Origin: 70-18 sp041691815
GTDB lineage: Bacteria > Pseudomonadota > Alphaproteobacteria > Acetobacterales > Acetobacteraceae
Length of the DNA: 19,220 nucleotides
NCBI GenBank assembly: GCA_041691815.1
Contig: JBEPTZ010000084.1
Span: 1 to 19,220 of the forward strand
Direction of reading: 5' to 3'
Shown here one piece after another: positions 14,742-19,220 of this stretch. Numbering within the stretch: position 1 is the stretch's first letter; each line of letters begins with the position of its first letter. The notes beneath the pieces were generated by a model. That model saw nothing but the letters and a program-made list of their open reading frames with translations, ran no database searches and had not been told where the DNA came from. A program made the translations under genes and the position numbers.

Positions 14742-15941
14742 ATGAGCAAGCAGACCTCCACTTGGCAATCCGGCGAGTTGCGCACCCTCGGCAGCATCTC
14801 CGGGGCGCATTTCGTCAGCCATTTCCACATGATGGTGTTTCCGCCGCTGTTCGTGCTGCTGCAGGCGCGCATGGGGGTGGATTTCATCCAGCTTGGCCTG
14901 GTGATCACCGTCTACAGTGTGGTGTCCGGGTTGTTCCAGGCGCCAACCGGCTTTGCGGTGGATCGTTACGGCGCCCGTCTGGTGCTGCTGATCGGGCTGC
15001 TGGTCGGTGGCGGTTCGTTCATCCTGTTCGGCCTGACGCTGTCGTATCCCTGGATGCTGGTCGCCGGCGCCATCGCCGGGCTGGCCAATTGCACCTATCA
15101 CCCCTGCGACTACGCCATCCTGTCGGGTGGCATCGGCGAGGCGCGGATGGGCCGGGCGTTCTCCATCCACACTTTCGCCGGCTATCTCGGCGGCGCGCTC
15201 GCGCCGTTCGCGATGCTGCTGATGGTGAACTGGCTGGGTCTGTCGGGTGCGATCCTCGCCGCCGGGATGCTCGGGCCGCTGGCCGCCATCCCGCTGCTGC
15301 TGCTGCGCGACGCGCCGGCGCACGGGCATGCCGCACGCCGTGCAGCGCCGGTGTCGACGCGGACCCTGCTGACCCCGGCGGTGGTGTCGCTGATCGTGTT
15401 TTTCGCGGTGCTGGCGATGTCGAGCAGCGGCATCAGCAACTTCTCGGTGGTGGCGCTGCATCAGTTGTGGAACGTCGCGCTTGGCATGGCCAATGCGTCG
15501 CTGACCGCCTTCCTGCTGATGAGCGCGTTCGGCGTGCTGGCCGGCGGCATCGTCGCCGACCGTACCGCCCGGCATGGCGAGGTGGCGGCGATCGGCTTCG
15601 GGCTGAGCGCATTGCTGATCCTGGCGGTCGGCATGCTGCGGCTGCCCGATCTCGCGCTGCTCGCCACCATGGGCGCCGCCGGCTTCTGCTCCGGCATCAT
15701 CATGCCGTCGCGCGACATGCTGGTGCGCGCCTCCGCCCCCAAGGGCGCCGAGGGCCGGGTGTTCGGCATTGTCTCCACCGGCTTCAACATCGGCGGCATC
15801 TTCGGCCCGATGCTGTTCGGCTGGGTGATGGATCGCGGCCTGCCGTTCTGGGTGTTCGGCGGCTCCGTGGTGTTCATGCTGGCCACCTGCGTGCTGGCAC
15901 TGGCCACCGAACGCCGGCCCCGCCCGGTCGCCGCCGAATAA
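14742..15941 (+). CDS. MFS transporter
   Basis: Major facilitator superfamily inner-membrane protein, 399 residues, with about twelve hydrophobic segments in two halves split by a basic stretch (LLLRDAPAHGHAARRAAP). The first-half MFS loop motif is seen as GFAVDRYGARLVLLIG, and the second half has a counterpart (GGIVADRTARHGE). The segment CTYHPCDYAIL in the fourth to fifth helix region resembles the FHP-type segments of drug and sugar-acid exporters. The ATG at 14742 is the first after the palindromic element; in-frame sequence further upstream reads into the element and is rejected. No clear ribosome-binding site is present. It probably exports or imports a small organic acid or related compound. 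The downstream ABM gene follows within 22 bases, so the two form one unit. Confidence 0.9.
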   Translation: MSKQTSTWQSGELRTLGSISGAHFVSHFHMMVFPPLFVLLQARMGVDFIQLGLVITVYSVVSGLFQAPTGFAVDRYGARLVLLIGLLVGGGSFILFGLTLSYPWMLVAGAIAGLANCTYHPCDYAILSGGIGEARMGRAFSIHTFAGYLGGALAPFAMLLMVNWLGLSGAILAAGMLGPLAAIPLLLLRDAPAHGHAARRAAPVSTRTLLTPAVVSLIVFFAVLAMSSSGISNFSVVALHQLWNVALGMANASLTAFLLMSAFGVLAGGIVADRTARHGEVAAIGFGLSALLILAVGMLRLPDLALLATMGAAGFCSGIIMPSRDMLVRASAPKGAEGRVFGIVSTGFNIGGIFGPMLFGWVMDRGLPFWVFGGSVVFMLATCVLALATERRPRPVAAE

Positions 15942-15963
15942 CCCCCCGCACAGGAGCATCCGC

Positions 15964-16269
15964 ATGGCCCGTATCGGCATCATGGTCACCTTCACCGTCA
16001 AGCCCGGCTGCTGGGAGGCGTTCAACGCCCATATTCGCACCCACGCCGCCGCCACGCTGGACGAGGAGCAGGGCTGCGAGGCGTTCGACGTGTTCCAACC
16101 GCTGGACGCCGCCGGCAAGCCGGACCACAGCCGCATCATGCTGTGCGAAATCTACACCGACATGGCGGCGTTTGACGCCCATCGCGCCAACCCGCGCATG
16201 CCCAGCGTCGCCGCCGGCTCGAAGGACCTGCTGTCGGGGCGCGAACTGACCGTCTGCGAACTCGCCTGA
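15964..16269 (+). CDS. ABM-domain (antibiotic biosynthesis monooxygenase-type) protein
   Basis: Small 101-residue protein of the dimeric alpha-beta barrel fold, ABM/putative quinol monooxygenase type. Visible are the first strand IGIMVTFTVKPGCWEAFNAHI, the central QGCEAFDVFQPLD, the EIYTDMAAFDAHR helix typical of the family, and the closing strand RELTVCELA. Members of this family oxidise quinol-like or polycyclic compounds without cofactor, or act as heme or sugar-related enzymes; the function here is unknown. A good AGGAG site precedes the ATG, and it follows the MFS gene by 22 bases, so the two are probably one operon. Confidence 0.82.
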   Translation: MARIGIMVTFTVKPGCWEAFNAHIRTHAAATLDEEQGCEAFDVFQPLDAAGKPDHSRIMLCEIYTDMAAFDAHRANPRMPSVAAGSKDLLSGRELTVCELA

Positions 16270-16277
16270 CGCCATCG

Positions 16278-16319
16278 CACACGCGCCCGTGTAGCCAGGC
16301 GCGGACACAAGCGCGTGTG
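16278..16319 (+). promoter_or_regulatory. Stem-loop between the ABM and peptidase genes
   Basis: CACACGCGC (16278-16286) and GCGCGTGTG (16311-16319) are perfect complements around a 24-base interior that contains a smaller GTGT/ACAC pairing. It starts nine bases after the ABM stop. There is no U-tract, so it may be a weak terminator, an mRNA-stabilising structure or part of the peptidase control region. Confidence 0.4.
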
Positions 16320-16380
16320 AGCCGGTATCGGTCTGATCGGCGTCATGTATGGTTCGGTTTCCAATCCATCGGAGGCCGAT

Positions 16381-16917
16381 ATGACTGCGATGACCGTCGT
16401 GACCGATTCCAACGGCAAGAAATTCCGCATCTACAAGCAGAAGACCCAGGTCACCTGCGGCCCGGCGTGCTGCCTGATCCTGTGGGCCAACGTCTACAAC
16501 AAGGACCCTTCGGCCGATGAAGGCGGCGTCATCACGCTGTCCAAGCTGTTCCCCAAGCCGTGGAACATGGTCACCGGCGCCGAGATCAACAATCTCAGCC
16601 GCGTGCTGGCCAACATGGCGGTGCGCAACACGGTCTCGGTCTGCGCCGACGTCCAAAGCCTGCGCCAGACGCTGCATCGCAAGGTGCAGACCAACAAGCC
16701 GGCAATTGCCTTCGTCGCGTGGGAGGAGACCAGCGGCAAGGTGATCGGCCATTTCGTGGTGGTCGGCGCCGCCGACGGCATCGCTGACAAATACACCATC
16801 CTGGACCCGTATTACGGGCTGCAGGAGATGGGCGGCCAGCCGTACTACTATCCGGCCACCACCGAGCCCGATCCTCCGTCGCTGAAATTCACCGGCGCGA
16901 TCCTCACCGTGGACTGA
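16381..16917 (+). CDS. C39-like / papain-like cysteine peptidase
   Basis: A 178-residue stand-alone protein resembling the peptidase C39 domain. It has the oxyanion Gln20 six residues before the catalytic Cys26 (QKTQVTCGPACC), His124 (VIGHFVVVG) and Asp142 (ILDPYYG), the complete expected active-site set. C39 domains in bacteriocin exporters cut leader peptides after Gly-Gly, but here there is no membrane domain, no ATPase and no signal peptide, so it should be cytoplasmic or non-classically exported. The ATG at 16381 is chosen because GGAGG lies five bases upstream; an in-frame ATG at 16345 adds 12 residues without a ribosome-binding site. No precursor peptide gene is evident. An insertion sequence lies 28 bases downstream. 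It could be a maturation or toxin-type peptidase, or a house-cleaning hydrolase. Confidence 0.7.
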   Translation: MTAMTVVTDSNGKKFRIYKQKTQVTCGPACCLILWANVYNKDPSADEGGVITLSKLFPKPWNMVTGAEINNLSRVLANMAVRNTVSVCADVQSLRQTLHRKVQTNKPAIAFVAWEETSGKVIGHFVVVGAADGIADKYTILDPYYGLQEMGGQPYYYPATTEPDPPSLKFTGAILTVD

Positions 16918-17022
16918 TCGCGCCGGCGAACCAGGAGTGCGATGCCAGAGGTGGCTCGGTTATTCGCTACAGCGTTACGGTCCTGTTAGGTGGATCTCCT
17001 GCCGGTTGATACGCACGTCATT

Positions 17023-17083
17023 CCGGCGCCGCGGCCCCGCGCAGAGAGGGCGTAGCCCGACCGGGGCGGGGCCACGGCGCCGG
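17023..17083 (-). repeat. Long GC-rich hairpin in the IS after the transposase
   Basis: Two 18-base arms (17023-17040 and 17066-17083) are complementary except for one mismatch and enclose a 25-base loop. The hairpin begins nine bases past the transposase stop. It may end the transposase transcript or shield the element from outside transcription. Confidence 0.6.
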
Positions 17084-17091
17084 TGGCACTT

Positions 17092-17919
17092 TCATGCTGC
17101 CACGCGCTGCGGCGCATGGTCGAGATAGGCTTGCTCCGGCGTTCTTGCCCCCAGGCTCGAATGCGGCCGGCGGGCATTGTAGAAATCCAGATACCGCCCG
17201 AGCGAGGCACGTGCATCCCTCACGCTGTCGTAGGCGCGCAGATACACCTCCTCGTATTTCACCGAACGCCACAGCCGCTCGACGAACACGTTGTCCCGCC
17301 AGGCGCCCCGCCCATCCATGCTGATCGTGATCTTCTGGTCCTGCAGTAACCCGGTGAAGGCCAAGCTGGTGAATTGGCTCCCCTGGTCCGTGTTGAAAAT
17401 CTCCGGCTTGCCGTGGTGTGCCAGCGCTTCGTTCACCGCCTCCAGGCAGAACTCCGTCTCCAGCGTGATCGACAGCCGCCAGGCCAGAACCCGCCGGCTG
17501 AACCAATCCACCACCGCCGCCAGATAGACGAAGCCACGCGCCATCGCGATGTAGGTGATGTCCATCGCCCAGACCTGGTTCGGCCGATCCACCACCAGCC
17601 CGCGCAGCAGATACGGGTAGATCTTGTGGCCTGGCGCGGGTTTGGACGTGTTCGGCCGGCGATACAGCGCCTCGATGCCCATCCGCCGCATCAGCGTCGC
17701 CACCGCCAGCCGGCCGATCACCACGCCCTCGGCGTGCAGCAGGTCGCGCAGCATCCGGCTGCCCGCGAAGGGATGCTCCAGGTGCAGCGCGTCAATCCGG
17801 TGCATGATCGCCAGCCGCGCCGGAGGCACCGGGCGAGGCAGGTAATAGACGCTGCTCCGGCTCAGCCGCAGCAGCGACGCCTGCTGTGTGAGCGGCAGGG
17901 CATGGACGCGGTCGATCAT
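17092..17919 (-). CDS. IS3-family transposase OrfB (DDE integrase core)
   Basis: Catalytic subunit of the IS3-type transposase, 275 residues. It has an N-terminal helical region with HPFAGSRMLRDLL (the HTH_21 part), followed by the rve integrase core. The DDE triad is Asp120 (WAMDITYI), Asp178 (NTDQGSQF) and Glu214 (FVERLW), with exactly 35 residues between the last two as expected. The C-terminal YNARRPHSSLGARTPEQAY is also typical. The ATG overlaps the OrfA stop (ATGA). No A6G-type slippery site is seen at the overlap, so OrfB may be made by coupled restart rather than by programmed frameshift. All catalytic residues are present, so it could be active. Confidence 0.95.
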   Translation of the reverse strand: MIDRVHALPLTQQASLLRLSRSSVYYLPRPVPPARLAIMHRIDALHLEHPFAGSRMLRDLLHAEGVVIGRLAVATLMRRMGIEALYRRPNTSKPAPGHKIYPYLLRGLVVDRPNQVWAMDITYIAMARGFVYLAAVVDWFSRRVLAWRLSITLETEFCLEAVNEALAHHGKPEIFNTDQGSQFTSLAFTGLLQDQKITISMDGRGAWRDNVFVERLWRSVKYEEVYLRAYDSVRDARASLGRYLDFYNARRPHSSLGARTPEQAYLDHAPQRVAA

Positions 17920-18227
17920 CGCTTTGCGCTCAACAGGCCGGCTTTGCTGAGCGCGCCGGACAAAAAATCCTTCTCCAGCGTCAGCTCCCCGATCTTGGCA
18001 TGCAGCACTTTCAAGTCGACCACGGGCACAGCATCAGACGCCGCAGCGCCGGAACCGAAGACCCCGGCCGCCCCCTCCTGCAACTGCGCCTTCCAGGCCG
18101 TGATCTGGTGCGGGTGCACATCAAACAGCTTGGCCAGCTCCGCCAGTGTCCTCTCGCCCTTGATCGCCGCCAACGCCACCTTCGCCTTGAAACCCGCGCT
18201 GTGCGTCCGTCGTGTTCGCTTCGTCAT
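17916..18227 (-). CDS. IS3-family transposase OrfA (DNA-binding)
   Basis: Helix-turn-helix protein of 103 residues that recognises the IS ends. The N-terminus has the basic MTKRTRRTHSAGFKAKVALAA, then the HTH region around ELAKLFDVHPHQITAWKAQL. The C-terminal half, with LKVLHAKIGELTLEKDFL, looks like the leucine-zipper coiled coil used for multimer formation. An AGGAG site lies about seven bases before the ATG. It is in the -1 frame relative to OrfB and overlaps it by four bases. Confidence 0.93.
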   Translation of the reverse strand: MTKRTRRTHSAGFKAKVALAAIKGERTLAELAKLFDVHPHQITAWKAQLQEGAAGVFGSGAAASDAVPVVDLKVLHAKIGELTLEKDFLSGALSKAGLLSAKR

Positions 18228-18312
18228 GTTCGCTCCTGGTCCGCGGCAACATCGCCGCTGTCAGGCAGGAAAGCCACCTATCGACCTGTCCGAATTTCCC
18301 GAACCACCTCTG

Positions 18313-18519
18313 ATCTCCAACACGCCATCCATCCACACACCTCAGCGGCCGCCTTAAGGAGCTACTTACGGCGGCAGGAGGCTCAAACTCAGACGGCCTT
18401 CGGCGGAGGGATACCTCGGCGCCGTGGTGGTCGTCACATTGGCGCGCGGCAGGTAACCACGGCCGCTACACTCTGTTACGAATGGACAACATCCATTGTG
18501 GCGATAGTTGGCGGAGGGG
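18313..18519. other. Non-coding stretch between the IS and the integrase
   Basis: About 207 bases without a convincing gene. Reading frames here have no plausible codon pattern or ribosome-binding site. Small inverted repeats are present, such as ATGGA/TCCAT around 18483-18497. No tRNA or recognisable attachment core was seen. Confidence 0.4.
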
Positions 18520-19179
18520 TCAGTCGCCGCGGATTTTCCGCAGCGCGGCGTGGTACTGCTCTGCCGCCAGCGCCACCTGCCCCAGGTTATAGTGGCGTTC
18601 CGCGACACCCTGGCTGACGCCGAGGAGGGCAGCTGCCGCGGCGGGCCGATCCGGGCTGGCGATCGGTGCGATGGTGCCGACAGAGCGGCGGAAAGTGTGG
18701 CTGCCGAAGCCTTCGGGGGTCAGTTCACGCGACGCGCGGCGGATCATGCGGTCGATGCTCAGGAGCGTGAACGGGCCACCACCCTCCACCACCGAGACCG
18801 GCCCCTGCCGGCGACCTACGCCGAAGGCCGGCCGGACCTCGTTGACATAGCGGTCAATATAGGGTGCCAACCGATCCGGTAGCCCGTAGCCCAGGTGGCG
18901 CTCGTTCTTCATATCCGCCGCAGCAAGCTCGAGCCGCCAGCCGTTGTCGCAGCTGATCAGGTTGGTGCCGAGCTGCAGGGCCGCCATGCTGCCGATCCGC
19001 AGCCCCCGTGCGGCGAACAGCGCGATGATCAGGCCATCGCGGTAGGCCGCCCGATGCGCCGGGCTGGCCGGGTCACCGGCTGCGGCATCCATCCGCCGCA
19101 GGCCCCATTCGAGCAGCTCGAGCGAGTGGAACACCTTGAACACCCGCGTCGGGCTGCCGAGGATGCAGGGCAATGGCAT
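18520..19179 (-). CDS. Tyrosine recombinase catalytic domain (possibly 5'-frameshifted)
   Basis: Site-specific recombinase of the phage-integrase family, 219 residues as read here. The catalytic set is visible: Arg in ARGLRIGSM, Lys in MKNERHLGY, HTFRR (His-x-x-Arg), a second His and the nucleophilic Tyr in ERHYNLGQ. The protein begins just before the catalytic domain, so the N-terminal core-binding domain is missing. An ATG at 19179 exists, but the frame stays open to the window edge. In the neighbouring frame 19219-19184 reads DNAYLTRLLAIF and then a TGA at 19183-19181, which resembles the segment expected just upstream in this recombinase group. The gene may therefore be frameshifted near 19180, or the upstream frame may be a separate protein. 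Its place next to an IS suggests an island border. Confidence 0.75.
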   Translation of the reverse strand: MPLPCILGSPTRVFKVFHSLELLEWGLRRMDAAAGDPASPAHRAAYRDGLIIALFAARGLRIGSMAALQLGTNLISCDNGWRLELAAADMKNERHLGYGLPDRLAPYIDRYVNEVRPAFGVGRRQGPVSVVEGGGPFTLLSIDRMIRRASRELTPEGFGSHTFRRSVGTIAPIASPDRPAAAAALLGVSQGVAERHYNLGQVALAAEQYHAALRKIRGD

Positions 19180-19220
19180 TTCAGAAGATTGCCAGGAGGC
19201 GGGTGAGGTAGGCGTTATCC

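Larger units (their letters stand above)
16946..18312 (-). mobile_element. IS3-family insertion sequence
   Basis: A 1.37-kb insertion sequence with two overlapping transposase frames on the minus strand. The ends carry imperfect inverted repeats that start CAGAGGTGG on the left (16946) and, on the opposite strand, CAGAGGTGG on the right (18312). They continue with shared CGG, ATTCG and ACAG blocks over about 27 bases. The outer boundary is uncertain by a few bases, and no matching 3-4 base target duplication is apparent. Both transposase frames look intact. Confidence 0.85.

Noticed and set aside
14454..16139. A 561-codon open frame opposite the MFS gene
   Set aside because: His/Gln/Arg-rich antisense reading that also runs through the palindromic element; no domain seen.
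18366..18608. 80-codon open frame overlapping the integrase 3' end
   Set aside because: No ribosome-binding site, no coding bias and no recognisable domain; it is partly a shadow of the recombinase.
1..19220. CRISPR array, tRNA or rRNA gene
   Set aside because: I saw no regularly spaced direct repeats, no cloverleaf-like sequence and no rRNA segments anywhere in the window.

Overview
The window is very GC-rich, with G or C at most third codon positions. Its enzyme families, overlapping ATGA/GTGA gene junctions and integrase type suggest an alphaproteobacterium, perhaps an Acetobacteraceae or other Rhodospirillales member. That placement is inferred from composition and family resemblance only; there is no rRNA or tRNA gene to anchor it.

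Layout. (1) 100-9504, minus strand: an eight-gene catabolic and uptake operon. Read in the direction of transcription it encodes a SelA-like PLP enzyme, a D-serine-dehydratase/D-threonine-aldolase-like PLP enzyme, an M81 (MlrC-like) metallopeptidase, a Tat-type peptide-binding protein, and the DppB, DppC, DppD and DppF parts of a peptide ABC importer. (2) 9512-9633: first copy of an intergenic palindromic element. (3) 9641-11257, minus: a GMC-family FAD oxidoreductase. (4) 11258-11322: a 65-bp divergent control region with a tandemly duplicated start site. (5) 11323-14548, plus: a tightly overlapped operon of an APH-fold kinase, a divergent enolase paralogue and a D-2-hydroxyacid dehydrogenase. 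(6) 14558-14692: second copy of the element, with a perfect 37-bp stem. (7) 14742-16269, plus: an MFS transporter and an ABM-domain monooxygenase. (8) 16381-16917, plus: a small C39-like cysteine peptidase. (9) 16946-18312: an IS3-family insertion sequence. (10) 18520 to the right edge, minus: the catalytic part of a tyrosine recombinase that may be frameshifted. The last 3 kb therefore looks like mobile or island-border DNA.

How the genes may work together. The minus operon reads as import of a peptide or peptide-like compound, cleavage by the M81 enzyme, and PLP-dependent breakdown of (possibly D- or beta-hydroxy) amino acids. The plus operon reads as an uncharacterised three-step route in which a kinase phosphorylates a small hydroxylated compound, an enolase-like enzyme removes or moves a group, and a dehydrogenase interconverts a 2-oxo and a 2-hydroxy acid. 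The enolase paralogue keeps the metal ligands and both catalytic lysines but lacks the active-site His of the His-Arg-Ser motif, so it is unlikely to be the glycolytic enzyme. This operon and the palindromic element are the parts most likely to be undescribed.
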